The notes: generated by a model from the letters alone, not told the origin. Shown: positions 1 to 9,313, numbered from the stretch's first letter. The stretch: DNA of 64,000 bases from Emticicia sp. C21 (GCF_003418935.1 NZ_QVMT01000008.1:1-64000), one strand, 5' to 3'. Numbers and translations are program-made.

Positions 1-37
1 TGCAGAATGAAGTAAAAATGAAAACTTATAAAACAAA

Positions 38-69
38 AAGTAGTAGCAATCTCTTGATTACTACTACTT
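38..69. terminator. Hairpin, probable terminator
   Basis: Left arm 38-51 pairs with right arm 56-69 (13 base pairs, one mismatch) around a 4-base TCTT loop. A-rich sequence lies on the left and the right flank is also A-rich, so it could end transcription of the minus-strand genes to its right. No gene is visible between 1 and 120. Confidence 0.5.
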
Positions 70-120
70 AAAAAATGTACCTTTAATATCTATAACCCTG
101 TATCGTTTTTTTAGGACTAG

Positions 121-459
121 TCATCTATTAAAAATCTCAAAGTTGCATTGTACTCCATCATAATATATTTCAATATAAATTTGTAAATCATTTACCCCAT
201 TTTCGGTAAATAAAGAATAATTTTTCTCTATAAAATCGATAAAAGATTCTTCATATTTAATGATTTCGCCTTCTGTTGAGAATTTTTTAGGATTCCAAAA
301 AGACATTCCCCCAAAATCATATTCATCAGGCCTATTAATAAATTTTTTATCTGTTGGCTTGAAGTAAGAATTTATCAAGAAATCACCTTGAATCTTGTCA
401 ATAATTGTGTCGGGATAAAAATTATCTCCAAAGATTGAGAAAGTATATTTAAATATCAT
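121..459 (-). CDS. DUF4279-like protein, possible immunity protein
   Basis: A 112-residue soluble protein without signal peptide or membrane segment. The N-terminal pattern (YTFSIFGDNFYPD), a central S-W pair and the overall length resemble the DUF4279 family, whose members often sit in polymorphic-toxin loci as candidate immunity proteins. That is family resemblance from memory, not a search. Its position at the downstream end of an RHS toxin remnant and next to a SUKH-family gene supports an immunity-type role (inference). It is complete, from ATG to TGA. The base composition is very AT-rich, as in the neighbouring toxin-associated genes, which fits acquired DNA. The alternative is an unrelated small cytosolic protein. 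Confidence 0.6.
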   Translation of the reverse strand: MIFKYTFSIFGDNFYPDTIIDKIQGDFLINSYFKPTDKKFINRPDEYDFGGMSFWNPKKFSTEGEIIKYEESFIDFIEKNYSLFTENGVNDLQIYIEIYYDGVQCNFEIFNR

Positions 460-521
460 GGTTAATAAAATCCTACAGGTATTTATTCAATCTCTTCTCT
501 TAGCGCTTTAAAAATTTATTC

Positions 522-776
522 TTAACTAAAATATTTTGCGAAAACATTCTGACCATTATGCAAAACCTTATAATCACTTTTTTCATCTAAAATAGAAATC
601 GTAATTTTGTCGTCTTCCGAGGTTATATTCAATTGAATGCTATCCAAACAAGCATCAGTCTAAATAATAATTTCTTCAATGATAGCAAGATTAAACGTAA
701 AACATTTCGGTTCATGTATTATTGCTATTTCGGAATTTGAGGCATTAAGAATTTTAAAACTTGTCTCTTTTCTCAT
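522..776 (-). pseudogene. Small immunity-type ORF interrupted by an in-frame TAG
   Basis: Reading the minus strand from ATG at 774-776 gives about 38 codons (starts MRKETSFKILNASN), then a TAG at 660-662, then 45 more codons in the same frame (ending NGQNVFAKYFS) to TAA at 522-524. Both halves look protein-like and joining them gives an 83-residue acidic protein. I do not recognise a family. The location among toxin-immunity genes suggests another immunity protein that has lost function through a nonsense mutation. The stretch 777-1026 upstream shows no convincing gene. Confidence 0.45.
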
Positions 777-1026
777 AATTAGACCTATGAATTTTAGTCA
801 AGCTATTAAAATTGAAATACCTAAAAATTATTGTTAGATATATAAAATCTCCATGTGGAAGAATCAAATCAGGAAACTCTTATTATATCCTACTCATGCT
901 AAACTATCAACTTTTGTATATAAAACCTTCGAATATGAAAATCATATTCCTATTGAAAAGTATTTAATGTTCATTTTACAGACATAATACCTTCAGTATG
1001 TCATACGACTTAAACAAAAACTAATA

Positions 1027-1629
1027 CTACTTTATTATTCCTGACTTTCTTAGTAATTCAATATATTGAGGAGATAAACCTTTCAAGGAATTTTCATCTA
1101 TCTCCTTATTTTTCTCCTCTTCTTCTTCACCAACTTCTTCTTCAATAAATAAATTTTGTAAAAGTTCATAAAAATTATTTGCTATTAAAATATACTCCTT
1201 TCCCTCTTCGCTTTCATGAAACCAATAGTAAATTTTTCCAAAATCTTTCTTTTTTAAACTAACACCAATTAAATCACCGCTTGTACCTTCACAAAAAGGA
1301 AGAAATTTCCTTGATAATTGATCTTTATAATCCATATATAGGTGCATCATTGTATTTATATTACCTGATATGGCAACAAAATAATTAACAGGAACACACC
1401 CGTTTTTGTCTGCTATTCTATTATCTTTAATTCCTTTAGCTGAAATACCATTTTTAAAGCTGAAAGCTCCAAATGTTTCTGAAAATATTCTGAGTTCAAT
1501 AGGTATATTGGCTTTAAAATATTTTGACAATATTTCTTCATTGCAAATAATAATATTATGATATCTACGTGAAGGGTATTCCTCTCGTTCCCCAAGAGAA
1601 TTAACAAGTAGCATGATTTTTTCTTCCAT
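1027..1629 (-). CDS. SMI1/KNR4 (SUKH) family immunity protein
   Basis: A 200-residue soluble protein. The middle (about 105-150) carries the SUKH-type pattern: LPFCEGTSGDLIGVSLKK followed by GKIYYWFHESEEG, matching the usual 'F-x-x-G-D-x-x-x-x-x-G-x-I-x-x-W-x-H' arrangement. The C-terminus has an unusual run of glutamates (about 165-172) before a short 'SPQYIELLRKSGII' tail that resembles a docking helix. SUKH proteins are known immunity partners of nuclease toxins carried by RHS and contact-dependent systems. It lies 22 bases downstream of the nuclease tip at 1652-2251, the standard toxin-immunity order. Confidence in the family is fairly high; the specific partner is inferred from adjacency. 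Confidence 0.75.
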   Translation of the reverse strand: MEEKIMLLVNSLGEREEYPSRRYHNIIICNEEILSKYFKANIPIELRIFSETFGAFSFKNGISAKGIKDNRIADKNGCVPVNYFVAISGNINTMMHLYMDYKDQLSRKFLPFCEGTSGDLIGVSLKKKDFGKIYYWFHESEEGKEYILIANNFYELLQNLFIEEEVGEEEEEKNKEIDENSLKGLSPQYIELLRKSGIIK

Positions 1630-1651
1630 CTTTTTTATATTAAAATTTAAA

Positions 1652-2251
1652 TTAGTTTCTCATATCTGATGCCGAACCTGTATGCGGAATCTTACTATGC
1701 AATTTATATGGAATAAGTTGAATAGTTGTTTTCCCTTTATGATGAGGTGTCAATTCTTGATCTTGTAACCATTTTTTAGCCGCAGCCTTATTTTTAAAGT
1801 GTCCTAAATCTACCATTTTTTGGTGTAAAATATTAAAATCATTAATATTCTCTCCATTTAAACCTTCTAATTCGAAATCCCCTCTTGACCACTTATCAAA
1901 AATAGGTCTATTATTCTTAAAAGGAATAGGATCTCCGCCTGTAACTTCGTTTACTTCAGGTATATTAGACTTCCAATCACTATTTCCAGGCTCTCCTTCC
2001 CATTCACCATTCTTTTTAGGAAGTCTGTCCTTCATGTCCAACATCTGATCATGAATAATGTTGGCTTTTGGCTGTGCAATAGAAGGAGCAACTTTAGGCA
2101 TGGGGGTAGATAAAGCAGGAGCAAGTGCAGCTCCACCACTAGGCTTTAAACCACTCCCCGGTCCTTGGCTAAGACCTATTTCGGCGCCATTACCTATAGC
2201 TTCTCCTACTCTAAAATTTAATGAATTCATTTCCTCAGCAGTTAAGCTCAC
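1652..2251 (-). CDS. HNH/ENDO VII-type nuclease toxin tip of an RHS protein
   Basis: The C-terminal 30 residues (LTPHHKGKTTIQLIPYKLH, then KIPHTGS) match the HNH/ENDO VII toxin nucleases of the WHH/colicin-DNase type: a double histidine, a 'Q-L-I-P-x-x-L-H' step and a terminal 'H-T-G'. The first 60 residues are Gly/Pro/Ala-rich, as in linkers between RHS cores and toxin tips. The only available start is GTG at 2249-2251. The frame is in fact open upstream to the TAA at 2309-2311 and is the same frame as the RHS core, so this is best read as the detached C-terminus of one ancestral RHS-toxin protein. Whether it is still translated is unknown. The downstream SUKH gene is the likely immunity partner. 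Confidence 0.65.
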   Translation of the reverse strand: MSLTAEEMNSLNFRVGEAIGNGAEIGLSQGPGSGLKPSGGAALAPALSTPMPKVAPSIAQPKANIIHDQMLDMKDRLPKKNGEWEGEPGNSDWKSNIPEVNEVTGGDPIPFKNNRPIFDKWSRGDFELEGLNGENINDFNILHQKMVDLGHFKNKAAAKKWLQDQELTPHHKGKTTIQLIPYKLHSKIPHTGSASDMRN

Positions 2252-2308
2252 TACCTGAGAATATTTGTGATCTAATCCAATTTTACTGTATACGAAATGA
2301 TTAAACCC

Positions 2309-3541
2309 TTAAAGAATAATATTTTGTCTTAGAGCTGAATTGATATTCACTACCGTTGTATTCGAAATCTCTTTTAGAGGCTGCATCATTATTTGAACCT
2401 GTACTGCCCCCCTTATTACTCCTACTTTTGCTGCTGTAGACACTTGCGATGCTCCGCTCCTATTTAAAAACTGAAGTAATGGGCTTCCCATTCCAACCTG
2501 CATCCCATCAGGGTCGGTTAAATTTACAGGATTATTCAATACAAACCCATACGGAGAGAAGTCTGTGAACTGGTCAATTGGGTCAGGTACACCCCAACGG
2601 CCAATCGTTGGATCGTACATCCGTGCACCAAAGTTATATAAATCCAGTTGGTTTTCGTACTCTTTCCCATTGTATAAGAAACGGTCTGATGGCTTCCCTA
2701 AATAAGGGTCAGGGTTACCATAGATGGGCAAATGCACACCCCAAGGGTCATAGTGTGCCTGTTGTACTATTCGAGGAGGATAAGCATCTTCCGGCCTGGT
2801 GGCATCTTTCTTTTCCTGACAACGACAGGCAACCCGCATATTACCCAAATGGTCAGTTAACTGATATTCATATCGCCAGAAGTTTTCGTTGGTCAACATT
2901 GGGCCATTCTCTACTGTTGGGTCTTCGGGAGAGAAAGCAGTGCCCGGAGGTAATGCTCTACCATTAGCTGTTGGTACACTTTCCACCTTACTATTTTTGA
3001 ATACTACCCCACCCATATAATCAAATATACCATTGGCTGTTTCCATGTGTACCGTTTCGCCTGTGGCAGTATACACATACTTGTTGTTTTTGATTTTGCT
3101 CGGCAGATTCAGGTAATTATAAACTATTTCGCCATTGGCTATGCCCTTGTTTGCATCCTGCAACATATTACCTGCATCATCGTAGGTATAATCTATAGTA
3201 GAACCACCAGGGGTTTTGCTCTCATCAAAAAACTCGTAGTGTGGCAGGTTTTGCGTTTGTCCATTCGGCGATTCATTGACACTCACTAAGCGGTTAGAAG
3301 CACTGGCATAGGTATAAGTTAGGCCATCTACTGTTTCACCATTCCACTTGCGGCGCAGGGTTTTTATATTTCCGTGTTTATCATAAGTAAGATTTTCTAA
3401 AACCAATGCAGGAGCATTCCCATTCAATAAAGTTGATTTGCTTAATTGATATTCTGTATTGTACTCATAAGAATCGGCATATAAATTTCCTTTCTTTAAT
3501 GCAAAAGGGTCTGTGTGTTTCCCTTTTCGTTGCGCTACCTG
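2309..3541 (-). pseudogene. RHS repeat-associated core domain (fragment)
   Basis: This reads as the C-terminal RHS/YD-repeat shell. It has YD-repeat motifs (LTYDKHGNIKTL, YTYDDAGNML), the core signature 'YNGKEYENQLDLYNFGARMYDPTIGRW', and the closing 'PDPIDQFTDFSPYGFVLNNPVNLTDPDG' (shortened here: NNPVNLTDPDG). The frame opens straight after a TAG at 3542-3544; the first usable start is only a TTG at 3425-3427 in mid-domain, so the ORF is a remnant rather than a designed gene. It ends at TAA 2309-2311, and 19 further sense codons in the same frame run into the toxin tip. Intact RHS proteins normally exceed 1000 residues, so most of the 5' part is missing. Confidence 0.75.
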
Positions 3542-3544
3542 CTA

Positions 3545-3883
3545 GTTCTGCCCTGTAATAGTTTCATTACCAGGGAAGCCGCCATAGCTTAAACTCATAG
3601 CAAAGAAATCCTTCTGTGTTTCTAAAGCATTAGGGTTATTGATTTTCTTTAACCATCCTTTTATGTCATAGGCATAATCTACTTCCTGTATTTTGCAGCC
3701 CATCGTATTCTTGGTCATGTCGCCAAAACTATTATAGACATAACGGGCTACAGACTCCCAGTAAGCCTTGGCGTCTTCTGCCCCATCTTTACTAAGGCCT
3801 GTTTTCTGACAAACACTTGTAATGGCATTACTTTGATTATAGGCATACTTCTTCCATACTGTACTATTTAATAAAACAATGCT
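3545..3883 (-). pseudogene. Upstream RHS fragment, same frame as the core
   Basis: Between the stop of the retropepsin gene (3884-3886) and the TAG at 3542-3544 there are exactly 113 sense codons in the RHS frame. They include typical Bacteroidota RHS text such as WKKYAYNQSNAITSV, YVYNSFGDMTKNTMG and VDYAYDIKGWLKKINNP. No start codon precedes it. The gene has therefore lost its 5' end at the boundary with the ten-gene operon and carries a nonsense mutation at 3542. The junction at about 3883 is a likely recombination or deletion point. Confidence 0.7.
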
Positions 3884-4417
3884 CTATTCAAAAGATATCT
3901 TTTTTCTTTCATAATCTATTGATATTTTGCCAAACTGTGCTAGTGCAGACTGGCCTAATAACAACGGAGCTACAGTATTATTTACAATAGATGCTTCTAC
4001 GTTTTGTAATACTCGATCTCCTATCTGCACACTTTTTAATCTGACAACCGTACCGGGAGAAATATTTCCGGTAGCATCCTGAAAATTTACAGACCCTATA
4101 AAATCATCCTCCCGGAGTGTCCCTTGCTTGTAAAGAAACATGGCTTCAGTGGTAGAGATTGAAATAATACTTGCGCCTGTATCAAAAATAAAATCCATTT
4201 TACTACCATTGATCAATACAGGTACTTTATAAACCCCATTATCTTCTTCCATATAAACAGAAGTAGTACCCGACCAGTCTCCTGCCCTTTTAACTGTCAG
4301 GTTAGTTTTATCTCTTTCTATCTGAGCTTTTCTTCTGTTTTTCGATTTAGAACAGCCCGAACAACCAGATAAGTTGATAATTATAAAAGCATAGAGGATA
4401 TATCTAGTCATTTTCAT
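3884..4417 (-). CDS. Retropepsin-like aspartic protease lipoprotein
   Basis: A 177-residue protein with a lipoprotein signal (lipobox LSGC, Cys19) and a clan AA retropepsin-type domain. Catalytic D79-T-G-A-S is in FIFDTGASII, followed by the usual 'LLGQSALAQFG' flap/core motif and a C-terminal strand (ISIDYERKKISFE). One such domain per chain implies action as a homodimer. It should be membrane-anchored and face the periplasm. It is the last gene of the ten-gene operon, starting 8 bases after the MotB-like gene, so it may process or control envelope-exposed components of that system (inference). The stop TAG abuts the RHS remnant. Confidence 0.8.
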   Translation of the reverse strand: MKMTRYILYAFIIINLSGCSGCSKSKNRRKAQIERDKTNLTVKRAGDWSGTTSVYMEEDNGVYKVPVLINGSKMDFIFDTGASIISISTTEAMFLYKQGTLREDDFIGSVNFQDATGNISPGTVVRLKSVQIGDRVLQNVEASIVNNTVAPLLLGQSALAQFGKISIDYERKKISFE

Positions 4418-4425
4418 GAAAAATA

Positions 4426-5055
4426 CTAATTAGGTTCTGTTTTAATTTCACCAATTTTAGGGATAATCTGGATTAAAAATCTTTGATTTTTAAATTCGTC
4501 TTTGCCTTCAAACCTGCCTACACCTCCTGTCCCACTTCCTGAAATAATTACCTCACACACATCCGGATCCGGAAGTTGATTGCCGGCCTTCCAGAAATTA
4601 TATAGTGCCAGTGATCTCAGATAGCTCAGCTGGTAGTTTTCTATATAATCGTCTTTAGAGGCCATCCCTTCAATAACCAGTAGGTATTTAATGTCGTTAT
4701 CTTTATACTTTGCTTTTTTTTCTTTCAATGTATTTACCAGGTTTTTTATATTGGCGCCTAATTTATAGAGGTAATCGTTATAATTTACATTGATTTTATC
4801 GCTTTTTGCAGCAAACTGTATTTGTTCTTTTAAAGTATACCTCTTGAATGATTTATCATATTTGAAATACTCAGGAGGTAACTTTTGCGTGGCTTCCTGC
4901 ACTTCTCTAATCTTCTGTAGTTCCTTTTCGGTGGCAATTTGCTTTTTACGGAGGATAGCTACCGTGAGCACATAAAGCGCCAGCATAACAAAGAAAAGGC
5001 TCGTCATGAGGTCAGTATAGCTTGTCCAGAAAAATGATGATTCTTTTGATTTCAT
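4426..5055 (-). CDS. MotB/ZorB-like motor protein with OmpA-like domain
   Basis: A 209-residue protein with one N-terminal membrane helix (about 17-36). The MotB/TolR/ZorB-type proton-path aspartate is D15 in FFWTSYTDLMTSLFF. A charged periplasmic helical linker follows (about 37-115). Residues 122-200 resemble an OmpA-like peptidoglycan-binding domain: YLLVIEGMASKDD, then 'NYQLSYLRSLALYNFW' and a late 'NQRFLIQI'. MotB-family dimers plug into MotA-family pentamers and anchor them to the cell wall, using ion flow for rotation. The matching MotA-like subunit is encoded two genes upstream (7013-8635). A 104-base gap precedes this gene, the largest in the operon, so it could have extra regulation. 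Confidence 0.85.
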   Translation of the reverse strand: MKSKESSFFWTSYTDLMTSLFFVMLALYVLTVAILRKKQIATEKELQKIREVQEATQKLPPEYFKYDKSFKRYTLKEQIQFAAKSDKINVNYNDYLYKLGANIKNLVNTLKEKKAKYKDNDIKYLLVIEGMASKDDYIENYQLSYLRSLALYNFWKAGNQLPDPDVCEVIISGSGTGGVGRFEGKDEFKNQRFLIQIIPKIGEIKTEPN

Positions 5056-5159
5056 GGGGTTATAACAAGTCTTAGAATAATTTTCTGATAAAAAACTATT
5101 ATCTCTTTTTAATGTCCTTATGAACTACCTGAGACTTTACGCCGATCGTTTTTAGCCTT

Positions 5160-6995
5160 TTACGATGGGGCAGTTTTAGTTATCTCTACAAATTTACAGT
5201 CACTAGTAGATGGATATTTTTGCCAGATTTTTATCCTTTTAACCATAGCAAAGTACCCTAAAGCTCCTTGTAAAACAACTAATAGTAAAAGTTGCCTATA
5301 GTGTGATTCGAACAAATATCCAATCTGTAAGAAAAGCACGTAGTAACCAAAAAGTGTACATGATAATACCCTTATGCACATAACTACAAATGCGTCAAAG
5401 CCTTTAACTTCACTTTTAATTCGTTTAGCAGTTCCAAAAGCAATGAAGAATATAGAGGAATAAAGAAGTGTCATACATAAGCTTAAAAACCAGACTGAAC
5501 TATTAGGTAATTTATTTGAGAGATTAATAGGGATTTTATACCTATACAAAGGATTTTCAGGAATTAACTCTAAATAAAAATCATTTACATTAGAAAAATC
5601 TGAATTTAAAGTTATTTCTAAGGGTTCTGATATATTAACTCTTTGGGGTACATTTAAAAATAACTGCTGTTTATTATTTAGTAGAATACATAACTTTGAG
5701 TTTTCTGATTTTCCAGTAAAGTGTAATGTGGCATAACCTTTCATATCTTTGAAAATAAGCTTTCCTTTATACATATCAAAGGCGTTATTTCCTCTATAAG
5801 ACTTATAAAGAAAAATTTCTTGATTTTTACCTTCTTCCATTAATGAAGTATCGGGTATTGCCATAACTGATTTTACTACATCAATTGGTGAAGTACTCAA
5901 CCACGTATTTTTAGCATCAATAGAGTATAAATATGAATATTGAAAATATTTACTTTTAAATAAATCAAGCGTTTGACCAACACGTTCATTAATTTTCTCA
6001 TTACTTAAATTGTGGGTCGGAACAACAATAAGGTTGGTATGGTGTATTTCTGAAGGCAATTCTGAAATTGCTTTATTTAGTTCTAAAAAACTATAGGCAC
6101 TATCAATATCGTGGTCAAAATCACCAATTAAAGTTAAAACGCATGAATTATATTCAGATTTTCCATGTGTTTTAATTCTATCATGAGATTCTTTACATAA
6201 TTCCATAATTTTTGAATAATTAGAATTATGATTTTTATTAGTTGCTTTTGATAATTTATTCTTGAGATTATCTTGAAAGTTTATAAAAGCATCTGGCGAG
6301 GGCAAGGGCATTTTTCTAGGAGCAGAGAGATATTCAATATTTTCTTTTATAGGTTCTTTTTCTCTGCCATAATAAATAATACAGTCTATATAAGCATCAA
6401 TATTCTGTTGATGCAAATATGAAATATAAGACATTAAAATTAAATCTTGTAGTTTTAGAGAAGCAGTGAACTCATCAAAATCTGGTCTCATCGATTTCGA
6501 ATCTGTTTTTAACTGTTCTTTTAGTTGTTTAATATACTTATCATATAATTTATTCTCAGAAGTAGAAAGGCTTTTATCAACTATAAAAATGTAACTTCTT
6601 TTTTTAGAAACTATAGATTTAGAGGCTGTATCATTAATAGCATATATTTTGTTAGTATAAAACTCATTATTCTCCTGTATAACTGCTTGTTTAAATGGAT
6701 ATGAGTAGATTGTAGCAAAATTGAACCAATTATTTTTTTGAATCTTATATCTATCATATTGTGAAATAATATCGGCATGGATTCCAAAAAATAAGGTCAC
6801 CAGAAAGGTAAGAAACCCTGATAGGTTAATTAAAAATTTCACCTTATGATTATTTTCAATATGAGCTCTTATATCTGAAAAGTACTTTATACCAATATAA
6901 AGTATTAAAAGCATTAATACACACTGGAGAACAAATGTCTTTCCATTTAATATATTAATATCAAAATCGGCAAGTCGATAGAATATATTGTTCAT
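5160..6995 (-). CDS. Membrane-anchored von Willebrand A-like protein
   Basis: A 611-residue protein. Two N-terminal membrane helices (about 22-40 and 53-72) are followed by a large soluble domain and three to four C-terminal helices (about 505-590). The soluble part has a VWA-type MIDAS start, D140-K-S-L-S in YIFIVDKSLSTSE, preceded by a hydrophobic strand. A second acidic strand (VLTLIGDFDHDIDS) could complete the metal site. VWA domains mediate metal-dependent protein contacts. Residues about 390-490 look like a beta-sandwich without a recognised family. It lies between the MotA-like (17-base gap) and MotB-like genes, so it probably belongs to the motor assembly. The family call rests on the MIDAS pattern only. 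Confidence 0.75.
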   Translation of the reverse strand: MNNIFYRLADFDINILNGKTFVLQCVLMLLILYIGIKYFSDIRAHIENNHKVKFLINLSGFLTFLVTLFFGIHADIISQYDRYKIQKNNWFNFATIYSYPFKQAVIQENNEFYTNKIYAINDTASKSIVSKKRSYIFIVDKSLSTSENKLYDKYIKQLKEQLKTDSKSMRPDFDEFTASLKLQDLILMSYISYLHQQNIDAYIDCIIYYGREKEPIKENIEYLSAPRKMPLPSPDAFINFQDNLKNKLSKATNKNHNSNYSKIMELCKESHDRIKTHGKSEYNSCVLTLIGDFDHDIDSAYSFLELNKAISELPSEIHHTNLIVVPTHNLSNEKINERVGQTLDLFKSKYFQYSYLYSIDAKNTWLSTSPIDVVKSVMAIPDTSLMEEGKNQEIFLYKSYRGNNAFDMYKGKLIFKDMKGYATLHFTGKSENSKLCILLNNKQQLFLNVPQRVNISEPLEITLNSDFSNVNDFYLELIPENPLYRYKIPINLSNKLPNSSVWFLSLCMTLLYSSIFFIAFGTAKRIKSEVKGFDAFVVMCIRVLSCTLFGYYVLFLQIGYLFESHYRQLLLLVVLQGALGYFAMVKRIKIWQKYPSTSDCKFVEITKTAPS

Positions 6996-7012
6996 GCTTA
7001 TTTTCTAAAATA

Positions 7013-8635
7013 TTAATTATTATTAACTACCTCTTCTTCCTTTCTACTTCTAAACCAGTTAATTGTGCTTTTTATGAAATTTGACTCCATGCGTTTCAGC
7101 ATTTTTTCCAAGGTTGCATTCATTGTCATCATATCTTTGCTTACTGTTGTAAGTGCTCTGCTTATTTCTTTTTGCCTATTTCCGTCTTCCTGCGAATAAG
7201 TACTCATCACCTTTTGAAGGGTTTCTAAATGTTTAAGGTTACTAAGATTTGTACGGCCGTCTTCAAACGATTTTATCATCAGGTCTTCTTCTTTTACTTT
7301 TATTTCTTTTACGGCTTCAATACGTTGGGTAATATGTTGTTGTAGCCCATTTAAACTTACCTCAATGATATTATCAAGTTTGGCAACTGTATCATTGATT
7401 AACATCCCTCTGTTTTCGATTTCACTAAAGTGCTTCATCAGGAATCGCTGCAATTCTTTCGATTCCACGAGTACATCTTCTATTCTCTCTGATACATGTA
7501 TAATATCTTGCGTGCGGTCAATCAGTTGTTTAGAATTATATACAAATTCATTCATCTGATTAAAATACTTCGATAGCTTATCAAAGGCTTCAACATTCTT
7601 CTTAAGCTCGGTTAAGACCGTAATATTAAAGGTCGCCATTTTATTCAGGTCAACCTGCTGAACGTATCGTATCACCTCAGACTGGTATTTTAGTGATTCA
7701 AAACTTTTATCTGTTAATAAGCTGATTTTTTCAACTTGCTTCTCAAAATTTATCCCAAAACGCTCAATATTTCGGTTAAGGGCAAAAATGCCGGTATTAA
7801 CATCTTGAGAAAGAATAGGTAGAAGCTCGGTTTGTAAAAAGGTATAAAGCAGATTTTTTTTGCTTTCTATATATCTTTTAGCTCCTTTAAAGGCAAAGCC
7901 AGAATTAGATACTGTGCCTAATAGCCCTGCTAAACTGGCAATCATAGCTATTCTTACACCCCCAATCAGGTTATTAATCCCGCCACCATTGATAAATTCA
8001 TTACTATTAATATCAGGTAAGCTAAATAAACCAATAATAATCCCTCCCATTGTGCCCATTAAACCCATATAAAGAGGAATGGGCAATGTTGTATTAATTT
8101 CATCTTCCAGCGCATCTATATTACGCTGAATGATGTCTTTAATAAGGTTAAAGTCGGCTATAGTACCTTTGTTCCGAATCAGATAGGTATTAATGGCTGT
8201 AAGGATATTTGTGATGGTATCGCTTTTTTCATCATGCTTATTTTCAACGAGAGAGACTTCTACCAGTTCAGCATTCATGGGTATATTGTCTTTCATCCAA
8301 GCCTCCACCTTAATTACAGCATCTTCATAAGCTGTGCCATCAAGTATATACTTTTCTATGTTTTCATCTCTGAGTTTTTTGTATTTCTCAGGGCTAAGAT
8401 TTCCATAGATAGCACGACGACTCAAGCTATCTAATCCGGCAAGTATTTCATTGGGAGAAAGCCTTTTAAGGTCTTCTGCCAAAAAGGTTACTTTCTTTAT
8501 ACTAAAAGCATCTACTGTAGGAATCGAGTCTTTGTATACTCGTATAGTACGATTGGTGCTGTACCAGGAGCGAACCTGAAAGAAGAAAACAATGGCAATA
8601 ATTATCCATTCAATGATTGTGAAATTCATTGTCAA
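7013..8635 (-). CDS. MotA/TolQ/ExbB (ZorA-like) channel protein with long tail
   Basis: A 540-residue protein with one N-terminal membrane helix (about 5-20), a cytosolic helical stretch, and two further helices. The helices are about 184-206 (YMGLMGTMGGIIIGLF) and 222-247 (GVRIAMIASLAGLLGTV). The Gly-rich 'L-M-G-T-x-G' start and the 'G-x-R-x-A-x-x-x-S-x-x-G-L-x-G-T' second helix are hallmarks of the MotA/TolQ/ExbB family. About 290 residues of predicted helix follow, far longer than TolQ or ExbB. That three-helix core plus long cytoplasmic tail resembles ZorA of the Zorya anti-phage systems, where the tail signals from the motor into the cytoplasm. The partner is the MotB-like protein at 4426-5055. 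Confidence 0.85.
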   Translation of the reverse strand: MTMNFTIIEWIIIAIVFFFQVRSWYSTNRTIRVYKDSIPTVDAFSIKKVTFLAEDLKRLSPNEILAGLDSLSRRAIYGNLSPEKYKKLRDENIEKYILDGTAYEDAVIKVEAWMKDNIPMNAELVEVSLVENKHDEKSDTITNILTAINTYLIRNKGTIADFNLIKDIIQRNIDALEDEINTTLPIPLYMGLMGTMGGIIIGLFSLPDINSNEFINGGGINNLIGGVRIAMIASLAGLLGTVSNSGFAFKGAKRYIESKKNLLYTFLQTELLPILSQDVNTGIFALNRNIERFGINFEKQVEKISLLTDKSFESLKYQSEVIRYVQQVDLNKMATFNITVLTELKKNVEAFDKLSKYFNQMNEFVYNSKQLIDRTQDIIHVSERIEDVLVESKELQRFLMKHFSEIENRGMLINDTVAKLDNIIEVSLNGLQQHITQRIEAVKEIKVKEEDLMIKSFEDGRTNLSNLKHLETLQKVMSTYSQEDGNRQKEISRALTTVSKDMMTMNATLEKMLKRMESNFIKSTINWFRSRKEEEVVNNN

Positions 8636-8659
8636 AATGGTTTTAGTTAAGGTAATTTT

Positions 8660-9313
8660 TTAATCAAAATGAATCATGGCCTTCTGGGTCACAGTCCAGA
8701 TATTATCTTCTTTATCAGCCCAGCCTTCTTCAACAGTAATAATCTGCTTCGATCGCGCCGTGATTGCATTTTCATAGGTACATACAGGTCTTAAATATCG
8801 TTGTGGGTCAGTCAGAGCATCTTTAGTTGTTAACTCATGGTTAATAAACTTAAAACGAGCCTTTGTGCCTTGTTCATTCAATATCGTAAACTGATACATA
8901 TGTCTGGCAGCATTAAAAGCAGTATTATTGCTGTCGCTAAAAGTACCATTCTTATTAGGAACCAGAAAATAGAACGTCTGATAGATTTTAGGTTTACTTT
9001 TCTCGGGTATAACTATCTTTTGTTCTTCGTAAGATCCCTCTTCTTCTTCAGACTCGAATAAAAGTGCTTTTAGTTTTTCAATAGATTCTGATTCATCAAT
9101 TAAATCGATTAAAGTATTTTGTTGCTCTTTCAGTTCGTCATAGTCTGCGCGCAATTGCTTATTTTCTTTCCATAATCGGGTATTATAGGCAAGTACCTCA
9201 TCTAGTTTTTTTTGCTTTTCGGCAAGGCTGGTTTGAAATTCTATTTTCCGACCACGAATATTGAACCAGAAAAACACCCAGGTTATCACAAAAACTATTA
9301 CTGCTGCTTCCAT
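8660..9313 (-). CDS. Membrane coiled-coil protein, short paralogue
   Basis: A 217-residue protein: an N-terminal membrane helix (about 4-18), a coiled coil (about 25-95, LAEKQKKLDEVLAYNTRLW onward) and a C-terminal domain of about 105 residues. That domain is clearly homologous to the end of the next gene upstream. Shared landmarks are 'F-Y-x-x-x-P-N-x-x-G-x-F-x-D', 'A-x-H-M-Y-x-F' and 'Y-L-x-P-V-C-x-Y'. I do not recognise the domain. The topology puts coil and domain on one side of the inner membrane, probably the cytoplasm given the lack of a cleaved signal. It starts 21 bases after its paralogue, so the pair arose by duplication and divergence inside the operon. Confidence 0.8.
   Translation of the reverse strand: MEAAVIVFVITWVFFWFNIRGRKIEFQTSLAEKQKKLDEVLAYNTRLWKENKQLRADYDELKEQQNTLIDLIDESESIEKLKALLFESEEEEGSYEEQKIVIPEKSKPKIYQTFYFLVPNKNGTFSDSNNTAFNAARHMYQFTILNEQGTKARFKFINHELTTKDALTDPQRYLRPVCTYENAITARSKQIITVEEGWADKEDNIWTVTQKAMIHFD

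Noticed and set aside
3545-4417. Retropepsin and RHS as one gene, since they share a frame
   Set aside because: The protease is complete with its own stop at 3884-3886, and sharing one of three frames is likely by chance.
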